Positions 8,736 to 16,176 of a stretch of DNA of 36,282 nt are shown one piece after another. The notes beneath the pieces were generated by a model. That model did no database searches. It worked only from the letters and a program-made list of their open reading frames with translations, and had not been told where the DNA came from. Source of the stretch: JBKPNX01 sp046732855 (lineage in GTDB: Bacteria > Pseudomonadota > Alphaproteobacteria > Geminicoccales > Geminicoccaceae); NCBI GenBank assembly GCA_046732855.1, contig JBKPNX010000009.1, forward strand, positions 1 through 36,282, read 5' to 3'. Position 1 is the stretch's first letter; every line of letters begins with the position of its first letter. Made by a program: the position numbers and the translations under genes.

Positions 8736-9981
8736 TTGGCTGGCACACCACGAAACATCTTGGCGATAGGGAAAACGCGCATGCGGCCGTTCGGACGGCG
8801 CCAAGCGATCACCGGTTCACGCACATCGCTCGAACAAAACCGTGTCGCCCTTGCGCTCCCCGGCGGCTTTGAGTTCGGTGGCATCGGTCGGATGATGCTG
8901 TACGCCACCAAGGCGTGGGTACCCATGCCAGACGCACCGATCTGGACGGTGTTCGACGCCCGAGGCAGTGGCACGCTCGGTCTGATGCCGTTCCACCTGG
9001 CAACTGCGATCGCTGGGATTTCTGCCGGGCGGCTGATGGGGCGCCTCGATCTTCTTCATCTCAATGTCGGCGGTCGTGGAAGCACCTTGCGAAAGATTGT
9101 CTTGAGCGAAGTCGCGCGCTTGTTCCTACTTCCTACAATTGTCCATCTTCACGACTATGACTACGAGCGCGATCTCGCAGGGCGCACCGCATTGGTGCGC
9201 TGGCTGACGATGCGAATGTTCCAGCAGGCGCGACGGGTCATCGTACTGGGCGAGCGCGACCGTCGAACGGTCGAGGATGCTTTGCATGTCGCGCCTGCTG
9301 CTGTTGTGCGCCTCGCCAACGCCGTACCGGACCCCGGTCCGCCGCCCGACCGGCTGGCTCGGTCCAACCCCGTCCGACTACTGTTTCTCGGCCATCTGGA
9401 CGATAGAAAGGGGGTCCCCGAACTGCTGCGCGCCCTCGCCTTGCCCGCGTTGCGTGAACGGGCGTGGCATATCGACCTGGCGGGCGGCGGTGACAAAGCG
9501 CGATTCGAAGAGAGGCCCGCGGCCTCGGTCTCGCCCGGCGCGCCACCTTCCACGGCTGGCTCGGCCAAGAGAGCGTCGAGGCACCGTGTCGAGCCGCGCT
9601 ATCTTCGTGCTCCCGTCCCATGCCGAAGGCCAAGCCATGGCGCTGCTGGAAGCGATGGCGCACGGCCTCGCTATCGTGACCACGCCCGTGAGAGCGCATC
9701 TCGAGGCGGTCTCGCCGGGCCGCGACCCGATCATCATCCAGCCTGGCGACGTCCAGCGCCTTGGAGCCGAGCTGGCGCGTTTGATCGACGATCCGGCGCT
9801 TCGTGCGCAACTTGGTGCGGCGGCGCGGCACCGGTTTCTTCGGGCGTTTGAGATCAGGGACTACGCGCTCAATTTGGCGCGTCTGTATACCGCCGCGTTG
9901 GCGGGATATCCTTTCTCCCAGAAGGAGACGTTAGTCGCCCGCCGACATGCGCCGCCCGCAGCAATTGAGCCTGTTCCATGA
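8736..9981 (+). pseudogene. GT4 family glycosyltransferase (two frameshifts)
   Basis: This is a GT-B fold glycosyltransferase of family 4. The N-terminal domain is intact: GGFEFGGIGRMMLYATK, then VHLHDYDYERDLAGRTALVR, then RRVIVLGERDRRTVED. The linker VRLLFLGHLDDRKGVPELLR starts the donor-binding domain. Frame is lost at about 9512, then ARRATFHGWLGQESVEA reads in a second frame, and from about 9588 a third frame carries IFVLPSHAEGQAMALLEAMA, the E-x7-E donor-site motif, to the end at 9981. The start is probably the TTG at 8736, eight bases after GGGAGG; an ATG at 8781 is an alternative. With two shifts inside the donor-binding domain it cannot be active. Confidence 0.8.
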
Positions 9982-10315
9982 CAATGCGCTTCGGTTTCTA
10001 TCGTCTCGAGGCCCGATTCGCGCCAAGGATGACGCCTTTCGACGTACGTCCAAAGAAACCTGCCGTCGTGACTGGGCGGCCACAATACGAGTCGGGTTTA
10101 ACATCCGGGCTGACAAACAACTTTTGAGCGAGAGGCAAGAACCAGCCTTTTGCCAACCAGATAGCCGAACGAACTGGCAGGGATGTCAAGAGCCGCTCAA
10201 CGCGCTCTCGCGGCCGGCAGGTGTTCGTTCATGGGACTAAAGATCAATTTCTGAACAAATTATCGTGGCTTATGGTTGATGCTTGTCTGAACCGGCAGAA
10301 TAAAGGGGACCATCC
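9982..10315. other. Intergenic region upstream of the secreted-protein cassette
   Basis: No gene is seen. It marks the boundary between decayed sequence to the left and intact genes to the right, and must hold the promoter of the gene at 10316. No convincing -35/-10 pair was found. An AAAGGGGA ribosome-binding site lies at 10302-10309. Confidence 0.4.
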
Positions 10316-10783
10316 GTGAATTGGGCTGCGGCGGCGCTGATATTGGGGATGACGACCTCGGTCAGTGTTGCGGGCGAACCGCAAGTACTTTCCGACCTCG
10401 AGTTGGAAAGCATCACCGCGGCCGGTGTCCTGGTTGACGTCAACTCGATCGCTGCCGCGTTTGGCGACAGCACGCGGGCGCTGACCGACGCCCATACGTC
10501 GGTGCTCGACGGCAAGAACTTCGACGTGGGCTTTGGCTTTACGACGGGACAGGCACTCGCCTGTTGCGGTGAGGAAGCGGACGTCGACGTGGGCAGCGCG
10601 GTGTTTGGCGCGGGCGACATCGTCTACTACGGCACCCGGGCGTTCAAGGCTGACGGCGGTGGGGGAGCCGCTGGTCTGTCGGCGGGCTTGGTCGTAGCGG
10701 TTTCATTTACAGATCCGACGAAAATGATTCGAGAACTGAATTCGACATTGTTGAGCGCCGATCCGCCCTTGGCGCCCCAATGA
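10316..10783 (+). CDS. Small Sec-exported protein A with double-glycine-like motif
   Basis: This 155-aa protein is of unknown family. It starts at GTG 10316, seven bases after a strong AAAGGGGA. Residues 1-19 form a Sec signal (hydrophobic AAAALILGMTTSVSVA, probable cleavage after Ala19). Immediately after comes LSDLELESITAAG (residues 25-37). Its spacing matches the double-glycine leader consensus LSxxELxxIxGG exactly, with AA in place of GG at residues 35-36. The remainder is Gly/Ala/Val/Asp-rich, with one adjacent Cys pair (ALACCGEE) and no membrane segment. The same motif recurs in the next gene, and a C39 peptidase, the enzyme class that cuts double-glycine leaders, lies two genes on. 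I infer a periplasmic precursor that is trimmed and perhaps exported to the cell surface. Function is unknown. Confidence 0.75.
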   Translation: MNWAAAALILGMTTSVSVAGEPQVLSDLELESITAAGVLVDVNSIAAAFGDSTRALTDAHTSVLDGKNFDVGFGFTTGQALACCGEEADVDVGSAVFGAGDIVYYGTRAFKADGGGGAAGLSAGLVVAVSFTDPTKMIRELNSTLLSADPPLAPQ

Positions 10784-11016
10784 TCGGTTTTGACCAATGA
10801 AGCTCGGCTCTGGTTCAATGTTGAACACGTATCTCCCCCTACATTCACGACCCGTGGCGGCGAGCGAAATTGGCCGCACGACCGCCGCGCCAGAGGAAAA
10901 CTACAGTTTGACGTCGAGCGCTGTGCGCGCGCGTCAAAGCCTGCCGTGGGATCTGTGCCCCAAGATGCGGCAGGCTACCGGCAGCGGGCTATCCGCATGA
11001 AAGAAGGAGAGGAAGC

Positions 11017-11430
11017 ATGAAGAAGCTAGTGTTGTCCGGCCTGGTCCTGGGTGCCGCGATGGCAGTCGGCACCGCGCAGGCCGAACCCTTGACCCTGTCG
11101 GCGGACCAGATGGATGGTGTCACGGCCGCCGGGTACGGCACCGTGCAGTTCGACGCGTACGTCCAGAACAAGTACGACAGTTACAAGGACATCGACTTCA
11201 AGAAGCACGCGGACGTCTACGTCAATAACTATATCGACGGCTGGCTCGCCGACGCCGAGGCCGGCTCCAACTGTTTTGGTTTCGGCTGCACCGCTGAAAC
11301 CAAAACGCTCGCCGATACCGACTTCACGAAGTTCTCGGGCGTCGCATATTCGTCGTCCATCGCTGCGTCTGATTTCCCGCAGTACAAGCAGGATGGCGGG
11401 ATGAAGGACGGCGGAGACGCGAAGTACTAG
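11017..11430 (+). CDS. Small Sec-exported protein B with double-glycine-like motif
   Basis: This 137-aa protein is of unknown family. It starts at ATG 11017 after a strong AAGGAGAGG. It has a classic Sec signal, MKKLVLSGLVLGAAMAVG ending AQA (cleavage after residue 22). Four residues later comes LSADQMDGVTAAG (27-39), in the same register as the neighbour's motif: Leu and Ser at -12/-11, Gln-Met at -8/-7, Val at -4, Ala-Ala at -2/-1. The predicted mature part (from Gly39) is rich in Tyr, Asp and Lys and has a C-x4-C pair (NCFGFGC). The tail is Gly/Asp/Lys-rich. It follows protein A by 233 bases. A strong hairpin follows the stop. It is probably the abundantly made substrate of the peptidase and barrel encoded downstream (inference). 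Confidence 0.8.
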   Translation: MKKLVLSGLVLGAAMAVGTAQAEPLTLSADQMDGVTAAGYGTVQFDAYVQNKYDSYKDIDFKKHADVYVNNYIDGWLADAEAGSNCFGFGCTAETKTLADTDFTKFSGVAYSSSIAASDFPQYKQDGGMKDGGDAKY

Positions 11431-11442
11431 CACCGCGAGTAT

Positions 11443-11471
11443 CCAGCCCCATGCCTCGTGCATGGGGCTGG
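11443..11471 (+). terminator. Strong hairpin between secreted protein B and the C39 peptidase
   Basis: A perfect 12-bp stem (CCAGCCCCATGC / GCATGGGGCTGG) with a 5-base loop CTCGT starts 12 bases after the stop of protein B. There is no U-run after it (TATCGTCTGT), so it is not a canonical intrinsic terminator. It may instead attenuate read-through or protect the 3' end of the small-protein message, giving more substrate than machinery. Confidence 0.5.
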
Positions 11472-11558
11472 TATCGTCTGTCCCGCAGGTCACGGGTGAG
11501 GAACAGGTCGGTTGTGAGTCCCGGACGCGGGTACGCCGGAATACGGGAACAGCCCTTT

Positions 11559-12224
11559 ATGCAAGTCCCTGACGCGGCAAACATACGAAGAAGATCAGTC
11601 AGGAACACCGCGGCGCTGGTCGCCTGTTGTCTGGCCGTCGCGAGCGCGTGGTCCTCGCCCCTGCTCGCGGCCGGCCAGGGACCAGTCAAATCACTCCTCG
11701 AGATGCGGCAGGACCGCGTCGTCGTGCAGCAGTGGGATTTGAGCTGCGGGGCCGCGGCGCTGGCGACCCTGCTCAACTATCAGCACGGCGATCCGGCGTC
11801 CGAGCGGGAAATTGCCAAAGGCCTGATCCAGCGCGAGGAGTACCTGGCCGAGCCCACGCTCGTGCGCGCCCGCCACGGCTTCTCGCTGCTCGACCTCAAG
11901 CGCTACGTCGAGCAGCGCGGGTATAAGGGCATCGGGTACGGCAAGCTCTCGCTTGCGGACCTGATCGAGCGCGCGCCGATCATGGTCCCCGTCAAGTCCC
12001 AGGGCTACAACCACTTCGTGGTGGTCCGCGGCGTGCTCGGCAATCGCGTGCTCGTGGCGGACCCGGCGTTCGGCAATCACACCATGCTCGCGGGGCAGTT
12101 CGAGGCCGCCTGGCTGGACTATCCCGAGTTCGGCCGGGTCGGCTTCGTGGTCGCCAGGGCCGATAATGCGGCGCCGCCGAATCAGCTGGCGAGCCGCCCG
12201 AGCGATTTCGTGTCGCTGCGATGA
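11559..12224 (+). CDS. Periplasmic C39-family cysteine peptidase (FapD-like)
   Basis: This 221-aa stand-alone C39 peptidase has no ABC-transporter domains. The catalytic Cys63 lies in QQWDLSCGAAALATLLNY, with Gln57/58 as oxyanion-hole candidates. His152 is in GYNHFVVVRGV and Asp168 in VLVADPAFGN, giving a complete Cys-His-Asp set. An N-terminal Sec-type segment (RRRSVRNTAALVACCLAVAS, residues 11-30) predicts a periplasmic enzyme; LVAC inside it could be a lipobox, but the hydrophobic run before it is short. The start chosen is ATG 11559, just ahead of the signal; no strong ribosome site supports it. C39 enzymes cut after double-glycine-type leaders. Two such motifs are encoded upstream and an outer-membrane barrel downstream, as FapD sits beside FapF in Pseudomonas. 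Confidence 0.85.
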   Translation: MQVPDAANIRRRSVRNTAALVACCLAVASAWSSPLLAAGQGPVKSLLEMRQDRVVVQQWDLSCGAAALATLLNYQHGDPASEREIAKGLIQREEYLAEPTLVRARHGFSLLDLKRYVEQRGYKGIGYGKLSLADLIERAPIMVPVKSQGYNHFVVVRGVLGNRVLVADPAFGNHTMLAGQFEAAWLDYPEFGRVGFVVARADNAAPPNQLASRPSDFVSLR

Positions 12225-12333
12225 GCGCTGTCATGGGGAACCGCAGTCCGCGCCGGTCGAGCTGCTGCGTGCGCTCCGGCGCGGTTGCTTCCGGGCGCTT
12301 CCGGCGTCCAGGTACAGCCTGCTTGAGCCAGCC

Positions 12334-14691
12334 ATGAGGGGATGGCTCGCTCGGCCATTCAGCGTGGCGCGGGGGATCCCTCTGCTCAGCGCCGGCCTGG
12401 GCCTGGCCCTCGGCTTCACCGGCTGGACCACTGCAGTCGCGCCCGATGACCCGAGCCCAAGCGCCCGCTCGAGCGAGCCGGTGGCAAAGATCGTCGTGCC
12501 GGCGGACCGCTCCGGAGCGCAAACCGCACCCGCCGCCGAGCCGTCACCCGGCGCGGCCGCGCCGGACGAACTGCACGGTGCGCAAGCCAGCTTCAGCAGC
12601 CCGGTGGCTGGTGAGCGCGCGGCCGGCGACGCGGTAGCCAATGCGCCGGAGCAGCCGACCGGCGCTGCGGCGCCGCAGGTCCAGGTGCGGCTCGGCCAGC
12701 ACCGCAATTTCGAGCGGGTGGTGTTCGAATGGCCGGAGCCGGTCGAGCACACCGTGGTCCAGCGGGGAGACCAGGTGGTCATCGGGTTCGGGCGGCCGGG
12801 CCGGATCGATCTCACCCGGCTGCGCGAGGGCTTCGGCCGCCGGCTAGTCGAAGCCTGGTCAGAGGGCGGCGACCCGACGGGCGAGGTCGTGCTGCGGGTC
12901 GTACCCGATGCCGAGGTGCGAGCCTTCAGCCTGAAGGACGATCGGATCGTGGCGGTCGATTTGTCCGGGGGCACGGCGCGGCAAAGCACGGCAGCGGCCC
13001 CGTCCGAGGCGCCCTCCGTCAAGGTCGCATCACGGGACTCCCAGCCACCCTCCAGCCGTGTGGCGTTACCGGAACGCAAGACCCCGGCCGAACCTCCCGG
13101 GACCGCAGCTGAGGTCCGTCCCGCAGATCACGCGCCCGTCCAGCCGCCCGCCGACAGCCCGCCCGACGTCGAGGTCCGCGTCGGCGACCACGGCGCATTC
13201 GAGCGGGTGGTGTTCGAATGGCCGGCGCCGGTCGAGCACGAGGTGGTACGCCGTGGCGACCAGGTCGTGGTCGCCTTCGGCCGGCCGGGCCGGATCGATC
13301 TCGCCCCGTTGCGCGCCGGAGCGGCCCGTAGGGTCGCGGACGCCCGGGGGGAAGGCGGCGCGGTGACCAGTCGGGTGATCCTGCGGGTGGCGCCTGATGC
13401 GAGCGTCAGGGCGTTCGGCCTCGAGGACGATCGGATCCTCGTGCTCGACGTGTCCGGAGGACTGGCGCGGCAACGCGTGGCGCAGGCGGTCACGCATCCG
13501 GCGGGCGATACGGTCGGCGAGCTGCGCCAGTCGCTCGAGCAGCGGGACGCGGTGATCGAAAATCTGCTCGCGCGCGTCGAGCAGCTCGAGCGGCGGCAGG
13601 TGCTGGCCAGCGGCGATCTCGATCAGGTCGTGGCCGGTGGAACCGGATCGGTTGCCGCCGGCGTGGCGGCGCCACTCCCCTCGCCGGCAGCGGAAGGGCC
13701 CGCCGTCGCCCAGGCCCCATCTTCGGCACCCGCTGCGCCACCCGGCGCGTCCGAGGGAAAGGCGACGGGCGGAACTCAGTCGGCAGGCGGCGGAGCGGCG
13801 AACGCGCCGACCAAGCCGGGGCAATTCGAGGTGGAGCAGGATGAGCTCGATCGCGCGCTCGAGCGGACGCTGGTCCAGACCGGCGTGCTGCTGCTGCCGG
13901 TCGGACAGGTCGAGGTGGAGCCCTTCTTCAGCTATACGCGTCGGGAAAGCGACGCGCCGGCGCTCGCCATGATGAATGGGGTTCCGGCCGGCGCCGAGGT
14001 GGAGATCCGCCGCAACGAATTCGTCAGCGGTGAGGATCTGCGCTTTGGTCTGCCCTTCGACTCGCAACTTGAGTTCGAGCTGCCCTACCGTGTGGTCGAG
14101 CAGTCGACCGTCACCAAGGTCGGCTTCAACGAGCGCGACGAGACCGACGCGGTCGGCCAGGGCATGGGTGATTTCAGCATCGGCTTCGCCAAGACTCTGG
14201 CGCGCGAGGACGGCCACTGGTGGCCGGATCTGGTCGGCCGGATCACCTGGGATGCCGACACCGGCAAGACCAGCAGCAATGGCGTCCCGCTCGGCGGCGG
14301 CTTCAACGAGCTCAGCGGCAACCTGAGCGCGGTCAAGCGCCAGGATCCGCTCGCGTTCGTCGGCGGCGTCTCGTACGAGACCACCTTCGAGAATGACCAC
14401 GTGAAACCGGGCGACGAGCTCGGCTTCACGATCGGCACGGTCCTCGCGGCCAGCCCGGCGACGTCGCTGCGCCTCGCGCTCGGTCAGCGCTTCGTCGACA
14501 ATTCCCAAGTGGACGGCGAGGGCATCAATGGCTCGGAGAGCGTGATCGGGACCGCGACCTTCGGCGCGTCCGTGATCCTCGGCCGCGGCATGCTGCTCGA
14601 CGTCGCCGCCGACATCGGTCTGACCGACGATGCGCCCGACTATGCCGCGCGAGCTTCCCTGCCGATCCGCTTCGACATGCCGATCTTCTGA
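12334..14691 (+). CDS. Outer-membrane beta-barrel with two AMIN-like domains and a coiled coil (FapF-like)
   Basis: This 785-aa protein runs, in order: signal anchor (residues 1-35); Pro/Ala/Ser-rich linker; AMIN-like domain 1 (about 115-217, with FERVVFEWPEPVEH and RGDQVVIGFGRPGRIDL); linker; AMIN-like domain 2 (about 278-380, with FERVVFEWPAPVEH and the same GRPGRIDL core); coiled coil (about 391-427, GELRQSLEQRDAVIENLLAR then VEQLERR); Pro/Ala/Gly linker; C-terminal barrel (about 498-785). The barrel starts FEVEQDELDRALERTLVQTG and LLLPVGQVEVEPFFSYTRRE, has alternating amphipathic strands, and ends in a terminal Phe (RFDMPIF), as outer-membrane proteins do. FapF combines a trimerising coiled coil with such a barrel. 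AMIN domains bind periplasmic or cell-wall partners in other secretins. I infer an export pore for the small proteins. The start is ATG 12334, 109 bases after the peptidase. Confidence 0.8.
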   Translation: MRGWLARPFSVARGIPLLSAGLGLALGFTGWTTAVAPDDPSPSARSSEPVAKIVVPADRSGAQTAPAAEPSPGAAAPDELHGAQASFSSPVAGERAAGDAVANAPEQPTGAAAPQVQVRLGQHRNFERVVFEWPEPVEHTVVQRGDQVVIGFGRPGRIDLTRLREGFGRRLVEAWSEGGDPTGEVVLRVVPDAEVRAFSLKDDRIVAVDLSGGTARQSTAAAPSEAPSVKVASRDSQPPSSRVALPERKTPAEPPGTAAEVRPADHAPVQPPADSPPDVEVRVGDHGAFERVVFEWPAPVEHEVVRRGDQVVVAFGRPGRIDLAPLRAGAARRVADARGEGGAVTSRVILRVAPDASVRAFGLEDDRILVLDVSGGLARQRVAQAVTHPAGDTVGELRQSLEQRDAVIENLLARVEQLERRQVLASGDLDQVVAGGTGSVAAGVAAPLPSPAAEGPAVAQAPSSAPAAPPGASEGKATGGTQSAGGGAANAPTKPGQFEVEQDELDRALERTLVQTGVLLLPVGQVEVEPFFSYTRRESDAPALAMMNGVPAGAEVEIRRNEFVSGEDLRFGLPFDSQLEFELPYRVVEQSTVTKVGFNERDETDAVGQGMGDFSIGFAKTLAREDGHWWPDLVGRITWDADTGKTSSNGVPLGGGFNELSGNLSAVKRQDPLAFVGGVSYETTFENDHVKPGDELGFTIGTVLAASPATSLRLALGQRFVDNSQVDGEGINGSESVIGTATFGASVILGRGMLLDVAADIGLTDDAPDYAARASLPIRFDMPIF

Positions 14692-15030
14692 GCGCCGCGG
14701 GGGCGGTTGCCGTCTCGGGCCGCTGGCCGGTCCTGGCCGAACGGAGGACGGCGGCGCGGACCCGCCGGGTCTTGAGCGCGGTGCGGCAGGACGGTTCGGC
14801 GGGCGTGCCGGTGCCGACGCCCTGCAGGCAATCGGCGAGCGCGCATTACAAAGAAGGTTGTGCGCGTGGCCGATAGTCAGGGGCCGGTTGCCCCCGAGCG
14901 GTCGAGCTACGGGTGCTCGACGGCGGTGACGGCCCATCCTGGAGAAGTCAGCGCAGGCGGGAAGCTGTTCTCGCACCCCGCACCACCTCCGGTCCTTTCC
15001 CTCCCGGCGCGGCGACGGATTCCCACCCTG

Positions 15031-15053
15031 ACACGGCGACATTTATGCCGTGT
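15031..15053 (+). other. Inverted repeat at the end of repeat copy 1
   Basis: A 7-bp stem ACACGGC/GCCGTGT with a 9-base loop lies just before the TTAG-N7-TTAA box. In copy 2 the stem becomes ACACGGT/GCCGTGT, which still pairs through a G-U. In copy 3 the stem is lost. Confidence 0.45.
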
Positions 15054-15058
15054 TAAGG

Positions 15059-15073
15059 TTAGCAAAAGGTTAA
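15059..15073 (-). promoter_or_regulatory. TTAG-N7-TTAA box, repeat copy 1
   Basis: It reads TTAA-CCTTTTG-CTAA on the minus strand, one mismatch from the alphaproteobacterial CtrA consensus TTAA-N7-TTAA. It is kept in all three repeat copies. Confidence 0.35.
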
Positions 15074-15460
15074 TGCGGCGCCGCCGGTCGCTGGGCCTGG
15101 GTCAGCCGCGACGCCCGTCTCGACCTGATCGCCGGGCCTGGCCGAGCGGAGGATGGCTGCGCGGACCCGCCGGGTCTTGAGCGCGGTGCGGCAGGTCGGT
15201 TCGGCGGGCGTACCGGTCCCGATGTCCTGCAGTCGATCGGCGAGCGCATTGCAAGCAAGGTTGTGCGCGTGGCCGCTGGTCCCGGGCCGGTCGCCCCCGA
15301 GCGGTCGATCGACGGGTGCTCGACGTCGGCGAGGCCCACTCTGGAAAAGTCAGCGCAGGCGGAACCTGTTCTCCGCACCCCGCACCACCTCCGGTCCTTT
15401 CCCTCCCGGCGCGGCGACGGATTCCCACCCTGACACGGTGACCTTTATGCCGTGTTGAGG

Positions 15461-15475
15461 TTAGCCAAAGGTTAA
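15461..15475 (-). promoter_or_regulatory. TTAG-N7-TTAA box, repeat copy 2
   Basis: This is the same CtrA-like half-site pair as in copy 1, with one change in the spacer (TTAA-CCTTTGG-CTAA on the minus strand). Confidence 0.35.
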
Positions 15476-15978
15476 TGCGGCACCGCCGTTCGCTGGGACT
15501 GGGTCAGCCGCGACGCCCGTCGCGACCCGATCGCCGGTCCTGGCCGAGCGGAGGAGGGCGGCGCGGACCCGCTGGGGCCGGGTCAGCTGCGACGCCCGTC
15601 TCGACCCGATCGCCGGTCTTGGCCGAGCGGAGGATGGCGGCGCAGACCCGCCGGGTCTTGAGCGCGGTGCGGCAGGCGGTTCGGCGGGCGTGCCGGTCCC
15701 GATGCCCGCAGTCGATCGGCGACCGAATGCCAGGAAGTTTGTGCGCGTGGCCGCTGGTCAGAGCCGGGCGCCCCCGAGCGATCGATCGACGGGTACTCGA
15801 CGTCGGTGACGGCCCATCCTGGAGAAGTCAGCGCAGGCCGAGCCTGTTCTCCGCACCACCGTGCTGGTCCCCGCCAAAGCAAACGATCCGTGTTCCCAGC
15901 GCTCGGTGCCGAGGGTCCTCGCTCCCGGCGCGGCGACGGATTCCCACCCTGATACGGCGACCTTTATGAACTGTGAGG

Positions 15979-15993
15979 TTAGCAAAAGGTTAA
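15979..15993 (-). promoter_or_regulatory. TTAG-N7-TTAA box, repeat copy 3
   Basis: It is identical to the box of copy 1 and sits about 185 bases before the gene at 16177, facing it. Confidence 0.35.
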
Positions 15994-16176
15994 TGCGGGC
16001 GCCGGGCGGTCGCGCCCGCAGGCCCTTTTGGTTCGCGCCCTCCACCCCCACCGTGCCGCTGCGGCGGTCAGTGTCCCTGGACAATATTCCTAGAATCGGG
16101 TAGGATTGTCGATTGCGCGAGCCTGTCCGAGCCCGCCTGCACGGTCGCCCCCGTCCCCAGCCCGAGGAGCCCAGTC

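Larger units (their letters stand above)
14696..16000 (+). repeat. Three degenerate tandem repeats of ~400-520 bp, non-coding
   Basis: The same long sequence occurs three times head to tail: about 14696-15075, 15076-15478 and 15479-15998. Shared blocks, in order, are a GGTCAGCCGCGACGCCCGT-like start (copies 2 and 3), GGCCGAGCGGAGGA, CCGCCGGGTCTTGAGCGCGG, GTTCGGCGGGCGT, TTGTGCGCGTGGCC, CCCCCGAGCG, GAAGTCAGCGCAGGC, CGGCGCGGCGACGGATTCCC and a closing GGTTAGC(A/C)AAAGGTTAATG. Copy 3 is longer because the first ~80 bp are duplicated (15498-15577 against 15577-15640) and extra sequence is inserted near 15865-15925. Frames through it are interrupted and differ between copies, so it is not a coding repeat. 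It fills the whole gap between the barrel gene and 16177. Confidence 0.85.

Noticed and set aside
10276..10304. TTGATG-N17-AATAAA as promoter of the secreted-protein cassette
   Set aside because: The -10 would overlap the ribosome-binding site, leaving almost no leader.
10797..11000. 67-codon frame between the two small secreted proteins as a third substrate
   Set aside because: No Sec signal, no LSxxELxxITAA motif and no good ribosome site; probably the untranslated leader of protein B.
14860..15969. Open frames of 100-160 codons within the tandem repeats as repeated genes
   Set aside because: Frames differ between copies, are Arg/Pro-rich and are interrupted by indels that are not multiples of three; no coding conservation.
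14696..16000. CRISPR-like array
   Set aside because: Repeat units are ~400 bp and contiguous, with no unique spacers and no cas genes.
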